Positions 54,553-62,683 of a stretch of 64,000 nucleotides of DNA are shown here, one piece after another (positions within the stretch are counted from its first letter, which is position 1; each line of letters begins with the position of its first letter). Source of the stretch: an uncultured Roseburia sp. GTDB taxonomy: Bacteria > Bacillota > Clostridia > Lachnospirales > Lachnospiraceae. The position numbers and the translations under genes were made by a program. Under the pieces are notes generated by a model that saw only the letters and a program-made list of their open reading frames with translations, made no database searches and was not told the origin of the DNA. Location of the stretch: NCBI GenBank assembly GCA_947649645.1, contig CANSSP010000005.1, positions 107,329 to 171,328 of the forward strand, given 5' to 3'.

Positions 54553-54915
54553 ATAAAAAGGAATCCCGCCCGAAGGGATTTTTGTCAGATAAAACGTATC
54601 TTCCTGCCATAACAAAAAATCTTCGCCCCCGGACGCCTGCACTCCTGCCGGAATGCCTCTGTCCAGAGACGAAGACGATAAATTCTCCGCGGTACCACTC
54701 TGCTTCACACGGCGCATCCTCTGGAAAAATCTCTGTCACCGAAACCAGAAGCCGCTCTCATGCGCTCTCATCATCCTTAACGCGGATCACACGCCCCGGC
54801 CTACCCACATCTGCTTCAGCCGGAGGACTCCAAGGCGAGTTGGGAGCTTTCGAATACCGCCTCACACCGCCCGGCAGCTCTCTTAAAATCTTCCGCTCTT
54901 AATACTCCTTGTCAT
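54553..54915 (-). promoter_or_regulatory. T-box leader of leuS (leucine-responsive)
   Basis: The minus strand shows, in order: GGAGTATTAAGAG (AGUA-type loop), AGAGAGCTGCCGGGCGGTGT and GAGGCGG (distal stem I), and GAAAGCTCCCAACTCGCCTT with TGGAGT, where a CTC leucine codon is a candidate specifier. The T-box AGAGTGGTACCGCGGAG follows at about 54685-54701. A terminator (TCTTCGTC with GGCGAAGA, T-run at 54614-54619) comes next. A second hairpin with T-run (54555-54580, AATCCC/GGGATT) lies closer to leuS. Uncharged tRNA-Leu should favour read-through. Confidence 0.93.
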
Positions 54916-55004
54916 TGTCTTTATCGCATTGATTTTATTCCGGACACACATGCCATGATTTCCGCCTCTGGAAAAAAATAAAATGTGTGTCTGCAACACG
55001 ATCT

Positions 55005-55032
55005 ATTTTAACAGATCACAGGCGTTTGTCAA
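55005..55032 (-). promoter_or_regulatory. Promoter of the T-box leuS transcript
   Basis: Minus-strand consensus -35 TTGACA (55027-55032), 16-base spacer, -10 TAAAAT (55005-55010). Its -35 overlaps the stop codon of the SGNH gene. Between it and the T-box (54916-55004) I see nothing else. Confidence 0.75.
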
Positions 55033-55961
55033 CCGCTAAGGTTTAAACTGTTTAAAAGAAAAAGGTAGATATCATAATTGGTGGCCGCATCATAGTGAAC
55101 GCCATCCGTCGTCGTATAACCTTTATGTACGAGATAATCGTGGCAGTTGATATATTTTACAGAACTCTCCCGCGACGCCAGTCTCCTGAGACGATCGTTA
55201 AACGCATCGATCTCCCTGTTGCTGTACCCCCACTCTACAGGCCCGGATACCGGATTGACAGACAACAGAACAAGCGACGTATTCTTCGCCAGAACTTTAT
55301 AGGTGTCCAGATAAGACTGTATCTGTTCCATATCATTGATGCCAAGGCCACTGATAATCACCCAGTTTCCGATCTCGGGATGCGCATTCTGAATGGATTT
55401 GATTTTCGGAAGCGCTTCCACAATCATCCATGAATACCCCATACCCGGACATGCCACCACGAAAAAATTTTCGCGGGCGTCGATGCCGCAGTCCTGGTTC
55501 ATCAGGTAAAACCGGGAATCTCCCATAAAAATATACCCGGTCTTCCGATTTGCCGGATCCTCCTGTGCCTCTTTTTCCTGTCTGTCCGCTGCGTCCGCGT
55601 CGTACCGCCGGGTCTTCGACGTATCAGTTGTGGCTCCCCTTGTCCTGTCGTGATACACTGTACTTGTGCGCCCGGCGTCTTCGCTCTGTGTGTCCGCGGC
55701 ATCCCCCGCGTCTTCGCCTGCCGCGGACGCCATGTCTGCCGCGCTGCTTTTTTTCACATCCGCTTCGACCCGCGCTTCAGCTTCGGTCGAAAAATCCATC
55801 TCCACACCATCCCCTTTATCGGACGCCCTCATCTCTTCTTTCCCCGTCTCTCCCCCGGTAAAATGAGAATCCGCTCCCTTTATCATAATCCAACGGCCTG
55901 CACAGACGCACATCATCACGAAAACAATGGCAATACCCGAAAAACGGAAAATTTTCTTCAT
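55029..55961 (-). CDS. Membrane-anchored SGNH/GDSL-type hydrolase-like protein
   Basis: 310 residues. An N-terminal hydrophobic anchor (FSGIAIVFVMMCVCAGRWIM) is followed by a long Asp/Ala/Thr-rich linker (about 30-135) and a C-terminal SGNH-like domain. Blocks seen are YIFMGDSRFYLMN (block I, nucleophile Ser), ISGLGINDMEQIQSYLD (block III Asn) and the TDGVHYDAATNY block with the Asp/His pair. Such proteins can be esterases acting on cell-wall or exopolysaccharide acyl groups; the substrate is unknown. It is transcribed divergently from aroC. Confidence 0.8.
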   Translation of the reverse strand: MKKIFRFSGIAIVFVMMCVCAGRWIMIKGADSHFTGGETGKEEMRASDKGDGVEMDFSTEAEARVEADVKKSSAADMASAAGEDAGDAADTQSEDAGRTSTVYHDRTRGATTDTSKTRRYDADAADRQEKEAQEDPANRKTGYIFMGDSRFYLMNQDCGIDARENFFVVACPGMGYSWMIVEALPKIKSIQNAHPEIGNWVIISGLGINDMEQIQSYLDTYKVLAKNTSLVLLSVNPVSGPVEWGYSNREIDAFNDRLRRLASRESSVKYINCHDYLVHKGYTTTDGVHYDAATNYDIYLFLLNSLNLSG

Positions 55962-56094
55962 GTTTCAGACTCCCTTATCCGGACAGAACCCTTCATTCCT
56001 TTCTTTCTGCCCTCTTCGCACATTATACCATGCTCTCTGACATAAGTCACACCTTTTCTTTTCTTAATTTTTGATGCAAAAAAGACTTTTCCTG

Positions 56095-56103
56095 TGATAT
56101 AAT
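56095..56103 (+). promoter_or_regulatory. Extended -10 promoter of aroC
   Basis: TGATATAAT is an extended -10 element 44 bases before the aroC ATG; no good -35 is visible. Confidence 0.5.
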
Positions 56104-56147
56104 AGCCCCGGCATCCAGGCCACACAAAAAACAAGGAGGTACTTTTT

Positions 56148-57260
56148 ATGGCCGGCTCTACATTCGGAACCATTTTTAAAATTACAACCTGGGGAGAATC
56201 CCACGGCCCGGGACTCGGCGTCGTCGTCGACGGCTGTCCCGCCGGACTTCCCCTTTGTGAAAATGATATTCAGCTTTTTTTAAACCGCAGAAAACCCGGG
56301 CAGTCCAGATATTCCACCCCGCGAAAGGAAAGCGATGCCGTATCCATCCTCTCCGGCGTCTTTGAAGGAAAAACAACCGGGACGCCGATTTCCCTTATCG
56401 TTTTCAACGAAAATCAGCAGTCAGGAGATTACAGTGAAATCGCTTCCTTCTACCGCCCCGGGCACGCCGACTATACGTTTGACTCCAAATACGGTTTCAG
56501 GGACTACCGCGGCGGGGGACGCTCTTCCGGCCGTGAAACGATCGGCCGTGTAGCAGCCGGGGCGATCGCCGTAAGAATCCTGAACCGGCTCGGAATCACT
56601 TTTTTAACCTACACAAAGTCCATCGGACCGGTCTGTGTCCGGCCCGAAAACTTTGACGCTTCCAGGATTCCGGAAAATCCGCTCGCCATGCCGGACTCCG
56701 CCGCAGCGGAAGAAGCACAGAAATATCTTGACGAATGCATGCGAAAACGCGATTCTTCCGGCGGCATCGTAGAGTGTATGATAAACGGTGTGCCTGCCGG
56801 AATCGGCGACCCTGTTTTTGAAAAAATAAGCGCCAGTCTCGCAAAAGCCGTGATGTCCATCGGAGCCGTCAAAGGCTTTGAAATCGGAGACGGATTTCGG
56901 GTCGCAGAGGCTACGGGAACGTCAGACAATGATGCATTTGCAGTCGGAGACGACGGAAAGATCTTAAAACTGTCAAACCATGCCGGCGGCATCTCAGGGG
57001 GGATCAGCGACGGGAGCCGCATCCTCTTAAGAGCGGCCATAAAGCCAACGCCGTCGATCGCGGCGGACCAGCAGACTGTAAACCGTTGCGGCGAAGAGAT
57101 CACCGTAAGCATAAAGGGCCGCCACGACCCTGTCATCGCGCCCAGAGCCGTTGTCGTCGTGGAATCCATGGCCGCCATCGCCATCGTGGACGCTCTGTTT
57201 GCCAATATGAGTGCAAAAATGGATTCCATCGAAGCATTTTATGGAAAAAAAGAAAATTAA
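56148..57260 (+). CDS. aroC: Chorismate synthase
   Basis: 370 residues. It converts 5-enolpyruvylshikimate-3-phosphate to chorismate, the last shikimate-pathway step, with reduced FMN. Signatures are WGESHGPGLGVVVDGCPAG at the start, DYRGGGRSSGRETIGRVAAG in the middle and the C-terminal KGRHDPVIAPRAVVVVESMA. Length is normal. AAGGAGG precedes the ATG by eight bases. It is a single plus-strand gene converging on the pseudouridine synthase gene. Confidence 0.97.
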   Translation: MAGSTFGTIFKITTWGESHGPGLGVVVDGCPAGLPLCENDIQLFLNRRKPGQSRYSTPRKESDAVSILSGVFEGKTTGTPISLIVFNENQQSGDYSEIASFYRPGHADYTFDSKYGFRDYRGGGRSSGRETIGRVAAGAIAVRILNRLGITFLTYTKSIGPVCVRPENFDASRIPENPLAMPDSAAAEEAQKYLDECMRKRDSSGGIVECMINGVPAGIGDPVFEKISASLAKAVMSIGAVKGFEIGDGFRVAEATGTSDNDAFAVGDDGKILKLSNHAGGISGGISDGSRILLRAAIKPTPSIAADQQTVNRCGEEITVSIKGRHDPVIAPRAVVVVESMAAIAIVDALFANMSAKMDSIEAFYGKKEN

Positions 57261-57279
57261 AACAAAAATCCCTGTGCTT

Positions 57280-58293
57280 TTACGCATGCTTAATCTGGCA
57301 GATCAGATCCCACGCCGCACGGAACTCCCTGCCGCACGGCGCCTCTGCAGTCCTGCCGTCGGCAAATTCCATCCGGCATGCGTGAAGCAGCTGTGAGCGA
57401 ATCCCCGCTTTCTCCCGAAACATGCGGTTTACAGCCCGGCTGCCATATTTCTCGTCGCCCACAACCGGATGCAGGACGGCTGCCAGATGCGCACGGATCT
57501 GGTGCGTCCGACCGGTAATCAGACGGACCTCCAGCTCCGAATACCCGTTTTTCGAACGAACCGGGAAATATTCCGTTTCAATCCAGAACGCCTCCGCGTC
57601 TTCCTGTCCGCCCGATATTTTCGCGAAACAAGGACATTCCGGCAAAATACGGACTTTATTTGCTGCATGGTCCTTTAAAAGCCAGCCCTTTATATAAACA
57701 GGCTCTTTTACTTCACCGGCAACGATACAACGGTAATACTTTTTCACGGTCCGCTCTCTGAACGCCTCCGAGAGCTCCTTTAACCCTTTCAGCGTCTTTC
57801 CGGCCGCCAAAAGCCCGGATGTGTTGCGGTCCAGGCGGTTACAGACAGAAGGGCGGAACGTGCCGGACATCTCTTCTGTCAGCTCTCCTTTACCGATCAG
57901 ATAAGACAGAATGTATTCATTTGCGGAAATATCTTTCTGTTCCGCTTTCTGAGACAACATTCCCGAAGGCTTGTTGATAATCAGAATATCCGTGTCTTCA
58001 TATACGACGGGAAAGGAATCCGCCGGAAACCGCAGCTCTTTCAGTTCCCTGAAATCAGACCGGGCGGCACTGCCGCCGGAAAACTTTTCAAATGTTTCCT
58101 CTGAAAAGAACAGACAGACTTTATCTCCTTCACACAGCCGTTCTGCGCCGTCCGCTTTTGCTCCATTCAACGTGATATTTTTTTTTCGCAGCATCCGGTA
58201 CAAAAAACTGCCCGGCGCTTCGCTCAGCAGCTTCTTTAAATATTTATCAAAGCGCTGCCCCGCTTCGTTTTTTCCAATACAAAATTGCTGCAT
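57280..58293 (-). CDS. RluA-family pseudouridine synthase
   Basis: 337 residues. An N-terminal S4-like RNA-binding region (DKYLKKLLSEAPGSFLYRML, RKKNITLNGAKADGAERL) precedes the catalytic domain. The catalytic loop is VCNRLDRNTSGLLAAGKTLK with the active Asp, followed by LEVRLITGRTHQIRAHLAAV and HPVVGDEKYGSRAVNRMF. It isomerises uridines in rRNA (RluC/RluD-type); the exact site is not predictable. A promoter is predicted at 58383-58411. Confidence 0.94.
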   Translation of the reverse strand: MQQFCIGKNEAGQRFDKYLKKLLSEAPGSFLYRMLRKKNITLNGAKADGAERLCEGDKVCLFFSEETFEKFSGGSAARSDFRELKELRFPADSFPVVYEDTDILIINKPSGMLSQKAEQKDISANEYILSYLIGKGELTEEMSGTFRPSVCNRLDRNTSGLLAAGKTLKGLKELSEAFRERTVKKYYRCIVAGEVKEPVYIKGWLLKDHAANKVRILPECPCFAKISGGQEDAEAFWIETEYFPVRSKNGYSELEVRLITGRTHQIRAHLAAVLHPVVGDEKYGSRAVNRMFREKAGIRSQLLHACRMEFADGRTAEAPCGREFRAAWDLICQIKHA

Positions 58294-58382
58294 GTTTCCT
58301 CCTCAACGCCATCCGGACTTTTTATCCGGTATTTGCCGCTTTTACCATAATGCAATCGCAGCGGCTGATTTTGGCCGGATTT

Positions 58383-58411
58383 ATTATACTGCATCTGCCC
58401 GTCAATCACAA
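58383..58411 (-). promoter_or_regulatory. Predicted promoter of the pseudouridine synthase gene
   Basis: Minus-strand -35 TTGTGA (58406-58411), 17-base spacer, perfect -10 TATAAT (58383-58388). Confidence 0.6.
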
Positions 58412-58450
58412 TGCTGGATTTTAACATCCCGCCGCTATCTTTTGCGACAT

Positions 58451-58750
58451 TTACAGCAGATAATTATTTTCCCGGTCTGCAATCAGCAGACCGACTAATT
58501 TAAATGTCGCATATCCCCCCATAACCAGCGGCTCTGCTCTGCAGATTTCTTCCGCTTCTTCGCGTGTTTCTGTTTTCAGAATATACATGCCAGCCATTCC
58601 CGGATAACCCTTAAAGACACCACAGATCTGCAGTTTTCCCTCATCGTCCAGCTTTCTTATATTCTCAACGTGTTCCATAACTACTTTTTTTGTCATTTTA
58701 TTATAGGTCCTGCTTTTCTCAATCATCATCATATACATCATCTTTTCCAT
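58451..58750 (-). CDS. YciI-like (YCII-related) protein
   Basis: 99 residues. A short dimeric ferredoxin-like fold is suggested by VVMEHVENIRKLDDEGKLQI, CGVFKGYPGMAGMYILKTET and EEAEEICRAEPLVMGGYATF, the pattern of YCII-related proteins. Members are small enzymes or regulatory partners of unknown substrate. It is divergent from the WYL regulator gene, which may control it. The start has AAAGGGG upstream. Confidence 0.82.
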   Translation of the reverse strand: MEKMMYMMMIEKSRTYNKMTKKVVMEHVENIRKLDDEGKLQICGVFKGYPGMAGMYILKTETREEAEEICRAEPLVMGGYATFKLVGLLIADRENNYLL

Positions 58751-58848
58751 ACAGTATTTCCCCTTTCTGTTTTGTGATTTTTCACTGTAAACGCTCTTTC
58801 TTTTCTCTGATTTTTCCTCGCCTGACCCCCTTTCGTTTTATTGCCATA

Positions 58849-58877
58849 TTGCATCCCGCTCACAGATAGCTTATCAT
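58849..58877 (+). promoter_or_regulatory. Predicted promoter of the WYL regulator gene
   Basis: -35 TTGCAT (58849-58854), 17-base spacer, -10 TATCAT (58872-58877), 45 bases before the ATG. Confidence 0.5.
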
Positions 58878-58884
58878 AAAATCG

Positions 58885-58899
58885 TGACAAAACATGTCA
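58885..58899. promoter_or_regulatory. Inverted repeat, likely operator of the WYL regulator
   Basis: Perfect TGACA/TGTCA arms with a five-base spacer (AAACA), directly downstream of the predicted -10 and 22 bases before the start codon. The position suits autorepression. Confidence 0.5.
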
Positions 58900-58921
58900 T
58901 GATTCGGAAGGGAGTATTAAA

Positions 58922-59878
58922 ATGTCGAAAGCTAAACGGCTTATTGAAATGATGATTACCATAAACGCCAAAAAAGATTTCACAGTGAGTGAACTGGCAA
59001 AAGAATTTTCCGTATCAAACCGTACCATTCTCCGCGACCTGCAGGAATTAGAACAGGCCGGCTTTCCCCTTTATTCAGAAGTCGGGGCCGCGGGCGGGTA
59101 TCATATTTTAAAAGAGCGTATTCTGCCCCCCATCGCTTTTTCGGAAAATGAAGCGAAAGCCATATTTTTTGCCTGTCAGGCTTTGCAATTCTACCGTGAT
59201 CTGCCTTTTGAGCAGGAAACGATTTCTGTTTTGAAAAAATTTTTGAATTGTCTGCCACTGGATATACAAAACAACATTACACAGCTTCAGAATAAAGTGG
59301 TATTCTGGGTTCCGGACAGGCATTGTGATTCACCGTTACTCAGAGCCATATTTGAGATTGCCGTAAACCGTCATGCCGCGACAATACGCTATTCTTCCAT
59401 CCGCTCCGAAAGCATACGCACCATCATACCGATCGGGTTATACGCTATGAACGGTCTCTGGTATTGCCCTGCATATTGTACGAGCGCAGACCAGATCAGA
59501 GAGTTCCGCGTTGACCGCATCAAAGAAATTATAGAAGAAAAGCCTTATCCCAAGGTGAACTGTCCGTTTCCCGCATCCATTCAGGAATATCTTAAAAACA
59601 TAGAATCCGGAAACGATTGCCACATTAAAATCCATCTGACTGACACAGGCGTTAAACGCTGCAAAACAGAGTGTCTTCTGGCAAGGGGATTAAAAACATT
59701 TCCTACAGGCGGCGGTATGATCGACATGGAAATACGCCGGGCAGCCCTGGAATGGGTTGCCGATTATTTCCTGCCGCTTGGAAACAATGCAACGATATTA
59801 GAACCAACAGAGTTAAAAGCGTTAATGAAACATAAAATAGGTGAATTATATCAACACTATTTTTCACAATCCGATTAG
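58922..59878 (+). CDS. YafY-family transcriptional regulator (HTH + WYL domain)
   Basis: 318 residues. The N-terminal helix-turn-helix (KDFTVSELAKEFSVSNRTIL, RDLQELEQAGFPLYSEVGAA) is of the HTH_11 type. A WYL domain follows (about 140-215, with IRYSSIRSESIRTIIPIGLY and GLWYCPAYCTSADQIREFRV), then a C-terminal WCX-like part. WYL domains bind ligands or nucleotides in many accessory regulators. GGAAGGGAG precedes the ATG. Likely targets are its own gene and the divergent YciI-like gene. Confidence 0.92.
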   Translation: MSKAKRLIEMMITINAKKDFTVSELAKEFSVSNRTILRDLQELEQAGFPLYSEVGAAGGYHILKERILPPIAFSENEAKAIFFACQALQFYRDLPFEQETISVLKKFLNCLPLDIQNNITQLQNKVVFWVPDRHCDSPLLRAIFEIAVNRHAATIRYSSIRSESIRTIIPIGLYAMNGLWYCPAYCTSADQIREFRVDRIKEIIEEKPYPKVNCPFPASIQEYLKNIESGNDCHIKIHLTDTGVKRCKTECLLARGLKTFPTGGGMIDMEIRRAALEWVADYFLPLGNNATILEPTELKALMKHKIGELYQHYFSQSD

Positions 59879-60014
59879 CAGACATATCGTATCTTCATTT
59901 TTTCTCAGGAAAAGAACACTTCAAAATTCAAAATCAGAATGGCCTTATCCGGTAAAATCATTACCATACAAGAGCTTTTTGATACACTTTATGAAAGGAG
60001 TTGTTTCATCTTCT

Positions 60015-60947
60015 ATGAAAGAACAAAAAAATCTTCCCGTCCGCAGACACAGAAAACGAAAAAAATATCAGATATGGTTCCGTTTTTTTCCACACGCCGC
60101 TCTTATAGCCGGCTGCATTGCAGTCATTATATCGATCACGGGCAACGTTTCTGGTAAGGAAACGACCCCCGATGAGATCGTATCCCGCGAAATCGTTTCT
60201 GGTAAAACAATACCGGAAAGTTCTGTAACCAGGATGGATACTCCCCAAAATGACACAGAGCCGTCAGAAACACAACTTCCTGCGCTTCCATGGTATCTTA
60301 CCCTGATAAACAGCCAGAATCCACTTCCTGAAAATTATATGGATCACCCAATTGATCTGGCGGATGTACCATATGGCGAAAAAGTAGACAGGCGGATCTA
60401 TGAGCCGCTCATGGAAATGCTGAATGCTGCTGCTCAACTGGGACCTGTCGTCGTCTCCGGCTACCGGACCCCCGAAAAACAGCAAAGCCTGTATGATGAC
60501 AAAATCAAAGAATATAAGAAGCAGGGATATTCTGAAAACGAAGCCATACAACTGGCGCAGCAGTGGGTTGCCGAACCTGGAACCAGCGAACATCAGTCAG
60601 GACTTGCCGTGGACATCAACGGGGCCACTTATGACATTTACTTCTGGCTTCAGGAAAACAGCCACAAATACGGTTTTATTTTTCGCTACCCTGGCAACAA
60701 AACGCATATTACCAATGTAGTTGAAGAAGTGTGGCACTATCGCTATGTCGGAAAAGAAGCTGCAGCAGAAATTTACGAACGCGGAATCTGTCTGGAAGAA
60801 TACCTGAAAAGTCTGAATCCAGATGGCCCGGGTTCGCAGGAATCCGATTTGCAGGAACAGCCTGCGCCGGGTGAAACATCATATGAGCTGCATAATGGAG
60901 AATGGGTTGTAATCGATACATCGTCAGAGAACGCTTCCGGTTTATAA
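60015..60947 (+). CDS. VanY-type D-alanyl-D-alanine carboxypeptidase
   Basis: 310 residues from the ATG at 60015. AAAGGAG lies about 14 bases upstream, rather far, so the ATG at 59991 is an alternative; the frame is open back to 59841, inside the WYL gene. A basic N-terminus and one membrane anchor (AALIAGCIAVIISITGNVSG) are followed by a peptidase M15B domain: VVVSGYRTPEKQQSLYDDK, the metal motif GTSEHQSGLAVDING and EEVWHYRYVGKEAAAEIY. It trims the terminal D-Ala of cell-wall peptides. It lies 136 bases after the WYL gene. Confidence 0.9.
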   Translation: MKEQKNLPVRRHRKRKKYQIWFRFFPHAALIAGCIAVIISITGNVSGKETTPDEIVSREIVSGKTIPESSVTRMDTPQNDTEPSETQLPALPWYLTLINSQNPLPENYMDHPIDLADVPYGEKVDRRIYEPLMEMLNAAAQLGPVVVSGYRTPEKQQSLYDDKIKEYKKQGYSENEAIQLAQQWVAEPGTSEHQSGLAVDINGATYDIYFWLQENSHKYGFIFRYPGNKTHITNVVEEVWHYRYVGKEAAAEIYERGICLEEYLKSLNPDGPGSQESDLQEQPAPGETSYELHNGEWVVIDTSSENASGL

Positions 60948-60954
60948 AGCACGG

Positions 60955-61075
60955 GCCTCTCAAAGTTTATGAAGTTCTTCAGACTGAAGTACCCGATGCA
61001 TGGGACCATCCCAAAGTTTGTGTAAACCTCCAGACTGATGTAAGATAAGATTACTCAGTCTGGAGGTATTATATC
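60955..61075 (+). mobile_element. IS256-type insertion sequence end (remnant)
   Basis: GGGACCATCCCAAAGTTTGT followed by GTAAA (61001-61025) resembles the terminal repeat of IS256/mutator elements. It is followed by a hairpin CCTCCAGACTGA/TCAGTCTGGAGG (61027-61066) that would hold a ribosome site (GGAGG). A degenerate second copy (CAAAGTTTATGAAGTTCTTC, then AGACTGAAGTA) lies just before it. No transposase frame follows, so only an end is left. The family call is from memory of such ends. Confidence 0.5.
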
Positions 61076-61253
61076 AGAAACACAATCAGAGCATACCCCA
61101 TGTTATCATACATTGCGCTATACAGAACAATGGCTTAAAGATAATCTGCCCCAGGAAAAGGTATATGGCGTAATTGCAGAAATAAAAGAAATGGGGGAAT
61201 ACTGTGATTGCGAGGTTCTAATGAATTGCTATGAAAAATATGACATAAATTGA
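61044..61253 (+). pseudogene. DUF2695 protein, 5'-truncated
   Basis: The open frame reads through CYHTLRYTEQWLKDNLPQEK, VYGVIAEIKEMGEYCDCEVL and MNCYEKYDIN, the C-terminal pattern of DUF2695 proteins (ending CDCEVLxN). There is no ATG with a ribosome site before it; the sequence upstream is the IS end. The N-terminal part was probably lost when the element inserted or was deleted. Confidence 0.6.
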
Positions 61254-61610
61254 TAAAATACCATTTTTCAATGCAGGATACCGCTGACTGAATGTTTTCC
61301 ATGTCTTTGTCGGGATTGTGGTTTTTCCGCTCATCACGCCTTTAAGACAGTCATTCGCCGCCGTAAGCAGGATCTGCCCGGTTTCGGTCAGCGGCTTTTT
61401 CCCCTTGTACCTGAAATAAATGTCGGCTTGCAGGAAATTCAGCATATTCGCCGCGTCCTTGAGATTATACAGCGATTGCGAAACACCAGATTTTTCCGCC
61501 TGTGCCCTGCATGACAGTATGCCTTGAATGTAGCCGGCAAGAGTGGGCGGCCCGGTGTTCTCGGCTTCTTCTTTCAACCAGTTTTGCAGTTTTTAGATAC
61601 GCGCCTTTAA
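61218..61610 (-). pseudogene. Relaxase (mobilization nuclease) C-terminal fragment
   Basis: The minus-strand frame KLQNWLKEEAENTGPPTLAG, SLYNLKDAANMLNFLQADIY and FRYKGKKPLTETGQILLTAA, then NGKTT-like text, resembles the C-terminal helical part of relaxases of conjugative and mobilizable elements of gut Firmicutes. LNFLQ is joined directly to ADIYFRYKGKKPL, which suggests an internal deletion, and a frameshift separates it from EEEIRQLENR upstream. The nuclease domain is missing, so it is not functional. Confidence 0.6.
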
Positions 61611-61651
61611 CTGCCACATCTGCACCTGTTTTCAAGCTGTCGGATTTCTTC

Positions 61652-61933
61652 TTCTGCTCCAATCCAGACATTTTTCCCTATATGAGCAGGCTTTGGAAAA
61701 AGATCTCCCCGGTACTCCGGATTCTGCTCATGGTTTAAAGCAGCCTAAACAACCATCGGGCCAATCAATGCCCCGTCACCAATATAGATGTCCCCCTGAT
61801 CCTGGAACCGGCATCCTCCATTAAAGAAAACATTCCTCCGGATATGAATGTTTTTTCCACAGTCCGTATAAAACGGTGGAAACATTCCAAAACTCTCATC
61901 CACTTCCCTGCCTGTAAGAAGGGAAAACAGCTC
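61652..61933 (-). pseudogene. Hexapeptide-repeat sugar O-acetyltransferase fragment
   Basis: The minus strand encodes ELFSLLTGREVDESFGMFPP, FYTDCGKNIHIRRNVFFNGG and DIYIGDGALIGPMVV, then a TAG (61745-61747), then AALNHEQNPEYRGDLFPKPA and HIGKNVWIGAE in the same frame. This is the left-handed helix part of maltose/galactoside acetyltransferases with a nonsense codon. The frame runs straight into relaxase-like sequence, so the 3' end has been lost in a rearrangement. Confidence 0.8.
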
Positions 61934-62035
61934 CCATTATCGTATCCTTCCGCATCTTCTCCCGTGTCTTACCTCCGCAAACAGGATATCTTATCCTTTT
62001 GGCTGTGCCTGTATCCATACATTACCTCCTGCAGA

Positions 62036-62434
62036 TCATTGTTCATAACTTTCTCCTTTTTTGTTCCTGGCACATCCAGAGAGTTTGTCAGCCGCAAGGG
62101 AGGCGTCAGGCTGAAAGTAAATATCTTTTCCTTTATTGCACTCATATATAAAATCCCTTAACGGCTTACTGGTATATTTTGAAAAATCTCCGTATATAGC
62201 AAATCTCACACCATAGTTGATGAATTTTTGCAATATTTCTCCTGCCAGACAAGTACTCAGGACAAAGAAATCATTTACAATAGCTTCCTTGTTCAGAGCA
62301 ATATTTGTGCAGCCCGTTTCGTATTTTACTGTCATAATCAAATCCAACGCCGACTGAACATCTGTAATCAGCAGTTCATCACTGCTCACAACAGCAACCT
62401 CTGTATTATTTTTCTTTATAACTTCTGTTTTCAT
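62036..62434 (-). CDS. DUF4180 family protein
   Basis: 132 residues from the ATG at 62434 (GGAGGGG upstream). The family pattern is complete: ITDVQSALDLIMTVKYETGC, NDFFVLSTCLAGEILQKFIN and YGVRFAIYGDFSKYTSKPLR with DFIYECNKG. The function is unknown; related small proteins often accompany transcription regulators in accessory regions. It appears intact although its neighbours are decayed. Confidence 0.88.
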   Translation of the reverse strand: MKTEVIKKNNTEVAVVSSDELLITDVQSALDLIMTVKYETGCTNIALNKEAIVNDFFVLSTCLAGEILQKFINYGVRFAIYGDFSKYTSKPLRDFIYECNKGKDIYFQPDASLAADKLSGCARNKKGESYEQ

Positions 62435-62445
62435 TTTCCCCTCCA

Positions 62446-62669
62446 TCAATTTTGAATCATTTTAACAACGGCTTCTGACTGCCGCTTTTTCCCTTTATAT
62501 CTCATAACTATAACAGCACCTGCCACACACCGTCCCAGACAAGAAGCAATAGAGATGATACAGTCAGAGCATATAATGGCATTTTTGTTTCGCCAAAACT
62601 TCTCATAACTGCAACGGACATATTATACAGCATTGAAAATGGTATACCTAAAAATACCATTCTTTGCAT
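62446..62669 (-). pseudogene. MATE efflux transporter fragment
   Basis: The minus strand reads MQRMVFLGIPFSMLYNMSVA, VMRSFGETKMPLYALTVSSL, typical of the middle of MATE multidrug exporters. In another frame VAGAVIVMRYKGKKRQSEAV then runs to a stop, like a C-terminal tail. Most membrane helices are missing, so this is a deletion remnant. It follows a TetR regulator gene that may once have controlled it. Confidence 0.7.
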
Positions 62670-62683
62670 TTCTCTGCCTCCCG

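Noticed and set aside
54465..54902. Open frames within the leuS leader
   Set aside because: The segment is fully explained by T-box RNA structure.
59841..60014. N-terminal extension of the VanY-type protein
   Set aside because: It lies inside the WYL gene and would put unrelated residues before a normal basic start plus membrane anchor.
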